Of a stretch of DNA of 64,000 bases, positions 27,720-37,479 are shown piece by piece. A program made the position numbers and the translations under genes. Numbering within the stretch: position 1 is the first letter of the stretch; each line of letters starts with the position of its first letter. Source of the stretch: Neoaquamicrobium sediminum (GTDB lineage: Bacteria; Pseudomonadota; Alphaproteobacteria; Rhizobiales; Rhizobiaceae); contig NZ_JABETK010000001.1 of NCBI RefSeq assembly GCF_013240295.1, positions 310,001 to 374,000 on the forward strand. Direction: 5' to 3'. A model generated the notes under the pieces. That model was not told the origin of the DNA and searched no databases. It saw only the letters and a program-made list of their open reading frames with translations.

Positions 27720-27950
27720 ATGAACCGTTTCGAAGGACCCGGCGGCAAGGAGGCTCGCATCCGCTATCTGGATGGCGACTTCCAGGTTCTTACGCCGGGC
27801 GCGTTCGTTCGCTGCGCCGTCACCGGCGAACCGATCCCGCTGGACGAACTGAAATACTGGAGCGTCGCGCGGCAGGAGCCCTATGCGAACGCGGCCGCCT
27901 CGCTTTCCCGCGAGATCGAGGTCAACCCCGAGCTTCGCAAGCGCGGCTAG
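27720..27950 (+). CDS. DUF2093 domain protein
   Basis: A 76-aa protein (MNRFEGPGGKEARIRYLDGD, then GAFVRCAVTGEPIPLDELKYW) matching DUF2093, a small family found across Rhizobiales. The AAAGGCG upstream and the ATG at 27720 give the best start. The function is unknown. The Cys-containing segment RCAVTGEPI hints at a small beta-rich fold. It is convergent with lpxK, with only three bases between the stops. Confidence 0.85.
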   Translation: MNRFEGPGGKEARIRYLDGDFQVLTPGAFVRCAVTGEPIPLDELKYWSVARQEPYANAAASLSREIEVNPELRKRG

Positions 27951-27953
27951 GAC

Positions 27954-28988
27954 CTACCGCGCCTCGACGCGGCGCAGCCGCCACGCTTCAAGCGTCGCCT
28001 CGATGATGGCGCGCGGCGCGCGGGCAACCTCGAACACCGTTTCGATCTCGATGATCTTGACACGTTTGCGCAGCGCGGAGAGCGCCTCGCTGGCGTGGTC
28101 GAGCCGCACGGCATCCTTGGCGGTGGTGACGATCTCAAGGCCCTGCGCGTCGGCTGTCGCGAGAAGGTCCTGCGCGTCGAAATCCGAATAGAAATGATGA
28201 TCGCCGAAACTTTTCGCGATCTCGATCTGGCCGCCGACCGCCGTGACAGTGTCGAAGAATTTCTGCGGCTCGCCGATGCCCGCAAAAGCCAGGCAGCGCG
28301 CGCCTGCGATGCCTTCGGGCGCAGCCGGCTTTATCGATGCTTCGTGGAACGGTCTCGCGGCGCGGGCTGCCTGACGAAGCACCACATCTGCGCCCGGTCC
28401 GTCGCCGACCTTGAGCACGCTGTCGGCATAACGCATCTGGTCGACGAGTGCCGCCCGCATCGGACCTGCGGGAATCGTGTAGCCGTTGCCAATGCCGCGG
28501 CGCGCATCGACCACGATCAACGCATGATCGATATGAATGCGGGCGCTCTGAAAACCGTCATCCATGATCAGAAAGTTGCAGCCAAGATCGATCAGCAGCC
28601 GTGCGGCGGCGGACCTGTCGGTGCTGACGGCGACCCGTGCCGCGCGCGCCAGAAGCAGCGGTTCGTCGCCGACATGGCGCGCGCTATCGTGATGGGCATC
28701 CACGAGGTGCGGTTCACCCGCGACCGATCCGCCGTGTCCGCGAGACAGGATGCCGGGTTTCAGCCCTATCGTGGCGGCTTCGCGCGCCAAGGCGATCGCA
28801 ACCGGCGTCTTGCCGGAACCGCCGACCGTCAGGTTGCCGACGCACAGCACCGGCGCATCGACCTTTTCGCGTGGCGCATTCAGAAGCCGTTTGCGGGCAA
28901 CCGCACCGTAGATCGCGGCAAACGGCCATAGCCCCCAGGCGCGCCAGTCGGGCTTACCCCACCAGAAGGGCGGCGCTTCGCTGACCAT
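27954..28988 (-). CDS. lpxK: Tetraacyldisaccharide 4'-kinase LpxK
   Basis: A 344-aa inner-membrane kinase that phosphorylates the 4' position of the lipid A disaccharide precursor. The P-loop region reads CVGNLTVGGSGKTPVAIALA and the conserved DDGFQ segment is MDDGFQSARIHIDHALIVVD. A start at 28988 (MVSEAPPFWW) overlaps the waaA stop region. An upstream GTG at 29003 is the alternative. It is the last gene of a minus-strand envelope operon with waaA, a DUF374 acyltransferase-like gene and DUF4170. Confidence 0.93.
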   Translation of the reverse strand: MVSEAPPFWWGKPDWRAWGLWPFAAIYGAVARKRLLNAPREKVDAPVLCVGNLTVGGSGKTPVAIALAREAATIGLKPGILSRGHGGSVAGEPHLVDAHHDSARHVGDEPLLLARAARVAVSTDRSAAARLLIDLGCNFLIMDDGFQSARIHIDHALIVVDARRGIGNGYTIPAGPMRAALVDQMRYADSVLKVGDGPGADVVLRQAARAARPFHEASIKPAAPEGIAGARCLAFAGIGEPQKFFDTVTAVGGQIEIAKSFGDHHFYSDFDAQDLLATADAQGLEIVTTAKDAVRLDHASEALSALRKRVKIIEIETVFEVARAPRAIIEATLEAWRLRRVEAR

Positions 28989-28996
28989 GGCCGGCC

Positions 28997-30322
28997 CTAG
29001 CACCCGCTGCCGTTGACGGCGGTGCCCAACCGCGCCTGAACGATGAGGGGATGGATGTAGGGCTCAAGCGCCTGCAGCGTCTTGGCGAGGGAGCCACGCA
29101 TCTCCTCGACCGTGCGCATGCCCGCGTCCATCATCTTGCGCCGCTCCGGCTCATTGTTGAGCAGGAAATTGACCGCACCCGCCAGCACATCCTTGTCGCG
29201 CACGAACCGGGCACCGCCGGCGGCCGCGAGCTTTTGATAGGATTCGCGGAAATTCTGCACGTTTCGGCCAGCCAGCACCGCCGTCTCGAGCATGGCCGGC
29301 TCCAGCGGGTTCTGGCCGCCTTGTCCGGTCAGCGAGCGCCCGACAAAGGCAATCTCGGTAAGGCGCAGATAGAGCCCCATCTCGCCGATTGTGTCGCCGA
29401 GGAAGATGTCCGTGCCCGATGAAATCTTGTCGCCGAGGCTGCGGCGAGCCACGGTCAGTCCCTTTTCGGCGCAGGCAGCGGCGATAGCATCGGCGCGCTC
29501 GGGATGGCGAGGGACAATCACGGTGAGCAGATCCGAATGACGGCCCCGCAGCAGGGTATGCACATGAACCGCCGCGTCCTCCTCGCCGTCGTGCGTGGAG
29601 ACTGCGGCCCAGACCTTGCGGTTACCGATCTCGCCCTTGATCCGCGCCAGAACCTCGGCATCGACGGGCGGTGGCACCGTGTCGACCTTGAGATTGCCGG
29701 AAACCGTAACGGGGCGCGCACCGAGCTTGTGGAAGCGCTCGGCGTCCACCTCCGACTGGGCAATCACATGGGCGAGGTTCTCGAGCAATGCTTCCGCGAT
29801 GAACCCACGCTTGCTCCAGCTCGCGAACGAGCGATCGGACAGCCGGCCATTGACCAGCACCTGCGGCACCCGCCGCGCGCCCAGTTCCAAAATGGTCATC
29901 GGCCATATCTCGGATTCGGCGATGATCGCCAGATCGGGCTGCCAATGGTCGAGAAACCGGCTCACTGCGGGTTTCAGGTCGAGCGGCACATACTGGTGGA
30001 TGATGCGGTCGCCGAGGCGTTCCTTAGCGACCTGTGCCGACGTGACGGTGCCCGTGGTGAGCACGACATTGATGCCGAAATCGACGATACGCTCGATCAG
30101 CGGCGCCACTGCTATCGTTTCACCGACACTCGCCGCATGCAGCCACACCAGCGGCCCTTCCGGGCGGGGCAGGCCAGCGCGGCCGTAGCGTTCGCGCCGG
30201 CGGTTGTGTTCTTCCTTGCCCTTGGTCGCGCGCCAGGCCACATAGCCGCCGATGACGGGATAAGCGGCTGCGCCCGCCCATCTGTATGCTGTCAGCAGGG
30301 TGCGGGCCCAGCGTTCACTCAT
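28997..30322 (-). CDS. waaA: 3-deoxy-D-manno-octulosonic acid transferase
   Basis: 441 aa. WaaA/KdtA transfers Kdo to lipid IVA at the inner membrane. Seen here: an N-terminal membrane anchor, the glycosyltransferase acceptor-side motif WLHAASVGETIAVAPLIERI and the donor-side motif FVGRSLTGQGGQNPLEPAML. Its ATG overlaps the stop of the upstream DUF374 gene by four bases, indicating translational coupling. Confidence 0.95.
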   Translation of the reverse strand: MSERWARTLLTAYRWAGAAAYPVIGGYVAWRATKGKEEHNRRRERYGRAGLPRPEGPLVWLHAASVGETIAVAPLIERIVDFGINVVLTTGTVTSAQVAKERLGDRIIHQYVPLDLKPAVSRFLDHWQPDLAIIAESEIWPMTILELGARRVPQVLVNGRLSDRSFASWSKRGFIAEALLENLAHVIAQSEVDAERFHKLGARPVTVSGNLKVDTVPPPVDAEVLARIKGEIGNRKVWAAVSTHDGEEDAAVHVHTLLRGRHSDLLTVIVPRHPERADAIAAACAEKGLTVARRSLGDKISSGTDIFLGDTIGEMGLYLRLTEIAFVGRSLTGQGGQNPLEPAMLETAVLAGRNVQNFRESYQKLAAAGGARFVRDKDVLAGAVNFLLNNEPERRKMMDAGMRTVEEMRGSLAKTLQALEPYIHPLIVQARLGTAVNGSGC

Positions 30323-31104
30323 CGCGGGCCGTCGACCAGTTTATACGCCCGCTCGGTCGCCGCGTTGAGCGATGCGGTCACCTCGCGCCGCTTTGCCTCC
30401 ATCATTTCAGCATCGGCATCGGAAGGCACGTAGATTTCCTCCCCGACCGCCAGCGCGTGGCGCCCGAAGGGCAGGTTGATCGTGGTCTTGTCCCAGCTCC
30501 GCTCCAGCACCTTGCGGCGGCTGGTGGCAATCGCCACAGGGACGATGGGCCGGCCGGATACCTTCGCCAGCGTCACGATGCCGAGCCCGGCCTGGCGCGG
30601 CGTGCCGTGCGGAATATCGGCAATCATCGCCACGTTCATCCCGCTGTCGAGCGTCTTCTTGAGCGTGATGAGCGCCTTGGCGCCGCCCTTGTCGGCCTTG
30701 GTCCCTTCACGGCCGCCCGAGCCGCGCACGATGCCGAAGCCGAGCTTCTGTGCAACGAGCGCGTTGAGCTCGGCATCGGCACTGCGCGAGAACATGGCAA
30801 CCAGCTTGTGGCGGCGCGGATTGACCGCCGGCCCCAACAGGTGCTGACCGTGCCACAGGGCCCCGATTGCTGGAGACAGTGCGGCAATGCGTGGTGCCGG
30901 ATCGTCGGACCCGGCAACAGCCGGATTGGTCCAGTAGATGAATTTGACCAAGCCCGCGATGAGCGTCGCCAGCAGATGCTTCACGAATGTCGATCGGACG
31001 AGCGGCTGCCTAATCTTCTTCCAGGTGGCCTTGAAGACGCCCGGCTTGGACTTGTGCGCCTGCGCGCGCGTCTCCGGCAGGGGTGAAACGGCGTTGTCGT
31101 CCAT
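30319..31104 (-). CDS. DUF374 lysophospholipid acyltransferase-like protein
   Basis: A 261-aa protein of the DUF374 family, related to LpxL-type acyltransferases. It has an N-terminal hydrophobic helix (HLLATLIAGLVKFIYW) and the catalytic-region motif ALWHGQHLLGPAVNPRRHK, in which the usual HxxxxD pattern is not obvious. GFGIVRGSGGREGTKADKGG and MIADIPHGTPRQAGLGIVTL follow. It is coupled to waaA and probably acts in lipid A or phospholipid acylation. Confidence 0.85.
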   Translation of the reverse strand: MDDNAVSPLPETRAQAHKSKPGVFKATWKKIRQPLVRSTFVKHLLATLIAGLVKFIYWTNPAVAGSDDPAPRIAALSPAIGALWHGQHLLGPAVNPRRHKLVAMFSRSADAELNALVAQKLGFGIVRGSGGREGTKADKGGAKALITLKKTLDSGMNVAMIADIPHGTPRQAGLGIVTLAKVSGRPIVPVAIATSRRKVLERSWDKTTINLPFGRHALAVGEEIYVPSDADAEMMEAKRREVTASLNAATERAYKLVDGPR

Positions 31105-31137
31105 GCGTATCGTTATTCTTGTTGTTGTCGTTCTGGC

Positions 31138-31374
31138 TTATTTGGCCTGCGGGTCGAGCAGACGATGCAGGTGGACGATGAAATAGCGCATATGAGCATT
31201 GTCCACGGTCGCCTGCGCCTTTGCTTTCCACGCAATTTCGGCGGATTTGTAGTCGGGAAAGATTCCGACGATGTCCAGCTCGTCGAGATTGCGGAAATCA
31301 ACGTTGGACAGCGACGTCAGCTCGCCGCCGAATACGAGGTGTAGGAGTTGCTTGCTTCCGGTGTCTTCGGCCAT
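31138..31374 (-). CDS. DUF4170 domain protein
   Basis: A 78-aa protein (MAEDTGSKQLLHLVFGGELT, ending with a FIVHLHRLLDPQ segment) of the DUF4170 family, common just upstream of the lipid A/Kdo genes in Rhizobiales. The function is unknown. Start chosen at the ATG at 31374; a GTG three codons earlier is possible. A perfect 18-bp palindrome lies 64 bases upstream. Confidence 0.82.
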   Translation of the reverse strand: MAEDTGSKQLLHLVFGGELTSLSNVDFRNLDELDIVGIFPDYKSAEIAWKAKAQATVDNAHMRYFIVHLHRLLDPQAK

Positions 31375-31437
31375 ATCGGTCACACATGTCTTGGGTGGAG
31401 CAGCACCCCGGCGCGGGGGCGGCGCCGAGGCGATGGC

Positions 31438-31455
31438 AATTCCTCTAGAGGAATT
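31438..31455. promoter_or_regulatory. Perfect 18-bp palindrome upstream of DUF4170
   Basis: AATTCCTCT-AGAGGAATT is a perfect palindrome with no spacer, in the 117-base gap between cysQ and the DUF4170 gene. No T run follows on either strand, so an operator or protein-binding site is more likely than a terminator. Confidence 0.4.
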
Positions 31456-31491
31456 CGTTACGTTTTGAAACCGTCGCGTGAAGGCGCTGCG

Positions 31492-32274
31492 TCATTCCGC
31501 AACCGCTATTACCTGCGCCATATCATGCAGCAGCTTGCCGCTGCCGGCCGCCAGCGCGCCGTGGCGCGGATCAGCGCCGGCATAGAACGGCGCTTCGCGC
31601 CTATCATTGACCACGGCACCGCCCGCACGGCGCAGGATCAGATCGGCGGCGGCAAGGTCCCAGTCATGGGAATTGGGCTTGACGAAGGTTCCGTCGAGAC
31701 GCCCGCTCGCCACCATTGCCAGCCGATAGGCAAGCGATGGAATGTATGCGATCTCCGGGCCGGCACGCATATAAGCGGGCGCACGCGCCAGAAGCTGCTT
31801 GGGGCCGGCGACGCGCGGGCGTTCGCCATGGCCGGCGACGGCGATCACCTTGCCGTTGCACATCGCCGGACCGCCAGCGGCCGCCTCGTAGATCTCCTGC
31901 TTGGCCGGGCAGTCGAGTACGCCCGCCATGGCAACGCCGTTCTCGACCACGGCGACGGAAACGCACCACGTCCGCCTGCCCGCGATGAAGGCGCGCGTGC
32001 CGTCGATCGGATCGACCACGAATGTGCGTCGCGCTGAAAGCCGATCAAGATTGTCGACCGTCTCTTCCGAGAGCCAGCCGTAGGAAGGTCGCGCGGCGCG
32101 CAGCGTTTCGAACAGGAACCGGTCGACGGCAATGTCGGCGGCGGTTACCGGAGACGAGCCGTCCTTGAGCCAGGCCTCCGGCTCCTTGCGGAAATAGCGC
32201 ATCGCGATCTCGCCGCCCTCCCGCGCCGCGTCGCGCAGCAGCGCAAGGTCAGCATTCAGATCGTCAACGACCAT
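31492..32274 (-). CDS. cysQ: 3'(2'),5'-bisphosphate nucleotidase / inositol monophosphatase family
   Basis: A 260-aa member of the lithium-sensitive phosphatase family. Metal motifs are clear: WLSEETVDNL, VVDPIDGTRAFIAGRRTWCV and the C-terminal HDWDLAAADLILRRAGG. CysQ-type activity, hydrolysing PAP from sulfate assimilation, is likely, though inositol monophosphatase activity cannot be excluded. The start at 32274 is one base after the corrected pmbA stop, so the two are co-transcribed. Confidence 0.85.
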   Translation of the reverse strand: MVVDDLNADLALLRDAAREGGEIAMRYFRKEPEAWLKDGSSPVTAADIAVDRFLFETLRAARPSYGWLSEETVDNLDRLSARRTFVVDPIDGTRAFIAGRRTWCVSVAVVENGVAMAGVLDCPAKQEIYEAAAGGPAMCNGKVIAVAGHGERPRVAGPKQLLARAPAYMRAGPEIAYIPSLAYRLAMVASGRLDGTFVKPNSHDWDLAAADLILRRAGGAVVNDRREAPFYAGADPRHGALAAGSGKLLHDMAQVIAVAE

Positions 32275-32275
32275 T

Positions 32276-33618
32276 TCATTCGCCTGCAAGCGTCATCCCT
32301 TCGATAAGAAGCGTCGGCGCGGCCGTGCCGAAATTGCGATCGAGGTCGCTGGCCGGAACCATGTTCAGGAACATGTCCTTGAGGTTGGCGGCGATCGTGA
32401 CCTCGGACACCGGCCAGGCGAGTTCGCCATTTTCGATCCAGAAGCCCGAAGCGCCGCGCGAATACTCCCCGTCACCATGTTTACGCCCTGCCCGAACACT
32501 TCGGTGACGTAGAATCCGGACTTGAGCGAACGAATCATCTCTTCCGGCGACTGGTCACCGGGCTCGATCGCCAAGTTGGTCGACGATGGGGACACCGATG
32601 ACGATGCACGCACACCGCGCCCGTTGGTCTGCAGCCCGAGCTCGCTTGCAGCAGAGGTCGAGAGAAACCAGTGACCGAGCACGCCGCGGTCAACCATGGT
32701 CATGCTCTCGCCCTGCACGCCTTCACCATCGAACGGCCTGGAGGACTGGCCGCGCAGCTTGAGCGGATCGTCGGTTACCGTGATGCCGGCTGACGCCACC
32801 TTCTTGCCCATCATATCGCGCAGGAAGCTGGTCTTCCGCGCCACCGACGCGCCATTTATGGCGCCCGCCAGGTGTCCGGCGATGCCACGCGCGACACGCG
32901 GGTCGTAGATGACCGTCACAGGGCCTGTGCGTGCCTTGCGGGCACCGAACCTTCTAGTTGCGCGCTCGCCCGCCTTGCGGCCGATCTCGGCAACCGCGGC
33001 GAGGTCTGCGAAGTGGAGACGGGACGAATATTCGTAGTCGCGCTCCATGCCCGTGCCTTCGCCAGCGATCACACTGACGGAACGCGAGAAGCGCGTTGCC
33101 ATGTACTCGCCAAGAAAACCATGCGAGGTGGCGAGCACCAGCCCGCCCATGCCCACCGACGCGCCGGAACCGCTGGAATTGGTGACGCCTGATACGGCCA
33201 TGGCCGCCTCTTCCATCGCAAGCGCATCTTCGCGTAACTTTTCCGCCGACAGTTCCGTCGGGTCGAACAGATCGAGGTTGCGGATCGAACGTGCAAGCAG
33301 CGTCTGATCGGCAAGCCGTTGATGCGGATCTTCGGGCGAGGCCTTCGCCATCGCCACCGCACGTTCGGCAAGCGACGCCGGATCGGACGCGGCATTGGCT
33401 GAAACGCTGGCGGTGCGATTGCCGAGGAAGACGCGAAGCGAGACGTCGTCGCTTTCGGCTGCCTCGGTGTTCTCCACCTTGCCCAGCCGCACCGAAACGC
33501 TGGTCGACCGCGAACGGACAGCAACGGCATCGGAAGCATCGGCCCCGGCACGCTTCGCAGCGTCCACAAGCCGCGCAACGAGATCGGCGAGGCTGCTGGA
33601 ATCGATCTTCTGGTTCAT
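32276..33618 (-). CDS. pmbA: TldD/PmbA family metallopeptidase, one frameshift
   Basis: About 447 aa. PmbA/TldE partners TldD in proteolysis of small peptides and modified peptides. The central segment PFDGEGVQGESMTMVDRGVL and the distal ENGELAWPVSEVTIA are typical. The frame breaks in the C run at 32467-32470: GQGVNMVTG should continue EYSRGASGFWIENGELAWP to a stop at 32276. The upstream start lacks a strong ribosome site. It is the first gene of the cysQ/lipid A operon. Confidence 0.9.
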
Positions 33619-33755
33619 CAAAAAGCTCTGGTCCTGCGGATACGGGAGGTGTCTGGCGGTATGTAGCCTCCATCTATGGCCATGGGTTGCGCGTTGCAAT
33701 GGCTGGCGGAGACGCCAATTCGTGGTAGGAGCGATAAACACCGCGCCCGAGTCCG

Positions 33756-35186
33756 ATGCCAGCACCCGCATCCGCCACATCTACACAGGCCAAATTCGTC
33801 ACAGGATCGACGATGCGCCATGTCGCCGTGATGACAGCGACGGGCTCGGTGGGTCTGGTCGCCATCTTCATCGTGGATGCCCTCAATCTCTTCTACATTT
33901 CGATGCTCGGCGTGCAGGAGCTCGCAGCGGCAATCGGCTTTGCCAGCACGCTGATGTTCTTTACCCTGTCGGTCTCCATCGGCCTGACAATTGCGGCCTC
34001 GGCGCTGGTTTCGCGCGCACTCGGACGCGGCGACCGGGCGGAAGCCGCGCGCATGGGCGGCGCGGCGATGATGTTCATGGGCCTGACGACGGGCGTCATC
34101 GTGCTGGCCATCTGGCCGTTCCTCGATCCGCTCGTCGGTCTCCTGGGCGCAACGGGCGAGACCCGCCAGCTAGCGACGCGGTTTCTCCAGATCGTGATCC
34201 CGTCGTCGCCGCTCGTCTCCATGGGCATGTGCGCAACCGGCATCCTGCGTGGCGTCGGCGATGCACGGCGCGCCATGTATGTGACGCTGGCTGGCGGCGC
34301 GGCGGCTGCGGTGCTCGACCCCATCCTCATCTTCGGGTTCGATCTTGGGCTTGACGGCGCGGCGATCTCGACGGTGCTGTCGCGACTGGTCCTGCTCGCA
34401 ATCGGTATCCATGGCGCGCATGTCGTGCACCGACTGATGGCGCTGCCCGGCCCGCGCAAGATGGTGGCGGCAGCGCGGCCATTCTTTGCGATCGGGATAC
34501 CCGCCGTCCTGACCCAAATCGCAACGCCCGTGGGCAACGCCTATGTGACGATCGAGATGGCGCGCTTCGGCGACGAGGCGGTCGCAGGGTGGGCGATCAT
34601 CGGCCGGCTCATCCCTGTCGCGTTCGGAGTGATTTTCGCGCTTTCCGGCGCTGTTGGACCGATCCTTGGCCAGAACTACGGCGCGCGGCGCTACGATCGC
34701 CTCAACGCCGCCCTGCGCGATGCGCTGGTCTTCGTCACGCTCTATTGCCTGGGCGTCTGGATGCTACTCGCCCTGCTGTCGACGCCGGTCGCCGATCTTT
34801 TCGGCGCTGTGGGCGAAGCGCGCGAGCTCGTTATCTTCTTCTGCCTCTTTGTTGCGGGCAGCTTCCTTTTCAACGGCATGCTGTTCGTGGCGAATGCCGC
34901 CTTCAACAATCTCGGCTTTGCAACCTATTCTACGGTTTTCAACTGGGGACGGTCGACGCTGGGCGTGATCCCGTTCGTCTGGGCGGGCGCGCAGCTTTAC
35001 GGAGCCAAAGGGGTCATCGCTGGCTGGGGTCTCGGCGCGATCGTGTTCGGCATCGTCGCCGCCGTCGTGGCCTTTCGCGTCGTTCGCGGCATCGGCGACA
35101 AGCCACCGGCTGAAGATGACGTGCCGTCGCCGCCGCCTGCCGCCAACTCGCCCTTCTCCACCGGTAAGGCGGCGACACTTCAATAG
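33756..35186 (+). CDS. MATE family efflux transporter
   Basis: A 476-aa membrane protein with about twelve transmembrane helices in two related halves. Typical MATE segments are VDALNLFYISMLGVQELAAA in the first half and SGAVGPILGQNYGARRYDRL in the second. It probably exports cationic or aromatic compounds in exchange for Na+ or H+. Divergent from pmbA; its stop faces the patatin gene. The C-terminal tail is hydrophilic and proline-rich. Confidence 0.93.
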   Translation: MPAPASATSTQAKFVTGSTMRHVAVMTATGSVGLVAIFIVDALNLFYISMLGVQELAAAIGFASTLMFFTLSVSIGLTIAASALVSRALGRGDRAEAARMGGAAMMFMGLTTGVIVLAIWPFLDPLVGLLGATGETRQLATRFLQIVIPSSPLVSMGMCATGILRGVGDARRAMYVTLAGGAAAAVLDPILIFGFDLGLDGAAISTVLSRLVLLAIGIHGAHVVHRLMALPGPRKMVAAARPFFAIGIPAVLTQIATPVGNAYVTIEMARFGDEAVAGWAIIGRLIPVAFGVIFALSGAVGPILGQNYGARRYDRLNAALRDALVFVTLYCLGVWMLLALLSTPVADLFGAVGEARELVIFFCLFVAGSFLFNGMLFVANAAFNNLGFATYSTVFNWGRSTLGVIPFVWAGAQLYGAKGVIAGWGLGAIVFGIVAAVVAFRVVRGIGDKPPAEDDVPSPPPAANSPFSTGKAATLQ

Positions 35187-35202
35187 CGACGGGGAGCGAT
35201 GC

Positions 35203-36104
35203 TCAGGCCGCGTCCTTCTCGAAGCGCTCCACCGCGGCGCCGACGGCCTGTTTCAGCTCGTCCTTGATGGAGGCTGTCTCTGCCATGACGCGGTCGACCT
35301 TGAGGAAGTCCAGCGCGCGGAAGTGCGACACGGGCGGACGCAGCAGTATCTGCGGACGGCCCTGTTGCAGCTTAAGTGCGATAATCGACTGCATCATGAT
35401 CTGGCTGGCGCCGAATACGAGATCGAGCGAGTTGGGCTTGGCACGGCGGTCATGCACCGGCGAGCCCACAACGTCGATGGCGATCAATATGTCGGCCTTG
35501 CCTTCGAGCAGGTCGAACGGGACGGGATTGGCTATACCGCCGTCGACCAGGATGCGACCCTCATGCCTGACCGGGCGAAACACGGCTGGAATGGCGCGGA
35601 CGCCGCGACCGCCTTGTAAAGATCACCGCTATCGAAGATCGTTTCCCTGTGGGCGAAGAAATCGGTCGCCGTCACCTGCAGCGGAATCTGCAGTTCCTCG
35701 AAGGTCTCCGGAATGACCGGCGGCAGGAACGCGTGGATGATGCGCTCTACATTGAACTGCGTGAGACCCACCCCGCCGGAAACCATCTCCGAAAAGCTTC
35801 CCGGACGTGCGCGCCACATGCGCGCTGCCACCTCGGACCGTCGCCCGAGTATCGAGTGCGCATAATCGTGGATCTCCTTGCCCGACATTCCGGCGGCCAT
35901 GCCGGCGCCCATAATTGCCCCGATCGACGAGCCGGAAATCGCCACCGGCCTGATGCCGAGTTCGTCGAGCGCCTCGATGACGTGGATATGAGCAAGGCCT
36001 CGCGCACCACCGCCGCCGAAGGCGACCGCAAAGGTCGGGTCACGACCTTTCTCGAGCTGCGGCGCGCCGCTTTCCGTGGCGCGCTCGGGGATCGAGGCTT
36101 CCAT
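35203..36104 (-). CDS. Patatin-like phospholipase, one frameshift
   Basis: About 300 aa, a serine lipid acyl hydrolase of the RssA type. The oxyanion loop FGGGGARGLAHIHVIEAL, the nucleophile GSSIG in AISGSSIGAIMGAG and the catalytic Asp in LVDGGIANPVPFD are all present. The frame breaks near 35595: LYKAVAASA should continue AIPAVFRPVRHEGRILVDGG. It begins 11 bases after the M16 peptidase stop, so it belongs to that operon. Confidence 0.9.
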
Positions 36105-36114
36105 AGCCTTCCTT

Positions 36115-37479
36115 TCAGCCGCCGTCTGCCGCCTCCGGACCTATCACCAGTATCGCAGGTTCGGCAATAAGCAGGCGACGGGCAGCCGCCTTGACCTGAT
36201 CGAGCGTCACGGCGTTGATGTAGCCGACCCGGCGGTCGATGTAGTCGATGCCACGATCGTCGAGCTGCAATTCGACGAGCGTCCGCGCGATAGCCGCCGA
36301 CGAATCGAGATTGTTGATCGGATATGCGCCAATCAGATAGGTCTTGGCGCGCTCCAGCTCTGCCTCCGTGGGGCCCTCCTGCGCCATCCCGCGCACCACG
36401 TCGCGAATGAGTTCGAGGGTTTCCTTCGCCCGATCGGCGCGCGTGGACGTGCCGATCGTCAGCATGTCGGCGTATTCGCCGGTATGAAGGCCGGAACCAA
36501 CGCCATAGGCAAGACCGCGCTTTTCCCGCACCTCGTCGAACAGGCGCGAAGAGAAGGTGCCGCCACCAAGGATGTGGTTCATGAGAAAGGCTGGGAAGAA
36601 TTCCGGATCGTCGCGGGCAATGCCCGGATAGACAAGCTGGATCGTCGCCTGCGGCAGGGGATAGGCGTAGGAGATTTTCTGGTCCAGCTTTGGCGAAACG
36701 TGTTCCACCGGCAGCAGCTCGGGTTCCTGCGGCAGGTCGCCGAACACCTTGTCGAGCATCGTCTTGAGGGTTTCGGCATCGATGGCACCGACAACGCCAA
36801 TGCTGACGTTCGAGCGCGCGAAGGTGCGCGCATGCAGCGCCTTCAGGTCCTCTGGCTTTACCGAGCCGAGCGTCTCGTCGGTCCCGTCCGAGCGGCGTGC
36901 GTAGGGATGATCGCCGTATAGCGCGCGGGCGAATTCTTCCTGCCCCAGCGATTCCGGATCGCGCATGTCGCGCTGGATGCGCGTCATGATCTGGGCGCGG
37001 ATGCGGTCGACCGGCTCCTGGTCGAAACGCGGGTTGTTGACGGCAAGCCGCAGAAGGTCGAACGCGTCGTCGCGCCCCTCCTCGAGCACACGCATCTGGC
37101 CATAGACGGCATCGCGCGTGGCGTTGAAGCTCATTTCCGCGCCAACCTCGTCCAGCCGTTCCTGAAAGGCGTCGGCATCGAGATCGCCTGCACCCTCGTC
37201 GAACAGGCCAGTCATGAGCGTGGAGACACCCTCCTTGCCCTCCGGGTCCTGGGTGCTGCCGCCATTGAAGGCAAACCGCACGGAGATGATCGGCACGGTG
37301 TAATCTTCCACCAGCCAGGCCTTGACGCCACTGTCGGAGGTGACCTCCTGGATGTCGACGGCCGCGCGCGCCGGAAGGACGGCCGGCAGCGTGAGAAACA
37401 TCAACGCCAGAAGAAGCGTCGTCAGCGTCAGCGTGAAGCGATTGGCCTGCATTGAGGGGGTTGCCTCCGTCGCGTTCAT
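36115..37479 (-). CDS. M16 peptidase, non-catalytic subunit type
   Basis: 454 aa with an N-terminal hydrophobic export signal (residues 14-38). The fold is that of a pitrilysin/MPP-like M16 peptidase, but the zinc motif HxxEH is missing: the corresponding segment reads [15 protein letters not shown]. The C-terminal substrate-binding pair is kept in [14 protein letters not shown]. Such proteins pair with an active M16 subunit, here the gene just upstream, whose stop overlaps this start by four bases (ATGA). Confidence 0.9.
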   Translation of the reverse strand: MNATEATPSMQANRFTLTLTTLLLALMFLTLPAVLPARAAVDIQEVTSDSGVKAWLVEDYTVPIISVRFAFNGGSTQDPEGKEGVSTLMTGLFDEGAGDLDADAFQERLDEVGAEMSFNATRDAVYGQMRVLEEGRDDAFDLLRLAVNNPRFDQEPVDRIRAQIMTRIQRDMRDPESLGQEEFARALYGDHPYARRSDGTDETLGSVKPEDLKALHARTFARSNVSIGVVGAIDAETLKTMLDKVFGDLPQEPELLPVEHVSPKLDQKISYAYPLPQATIQLVYPGIARDDPEFFPAFLMNHILGGGTFSSRLFDEVREKRGLAYGVGSGLHTGEYADMLTIGTSTRADRAKETLELIRDVVRGMAQEGPTEAELERAKTYLIGAYPINNLDSSAAIARTLVELQLDDRGIDYIDRRVGYINAVTLDQVKAAARRLLIAEPAILVIGPEAADGG

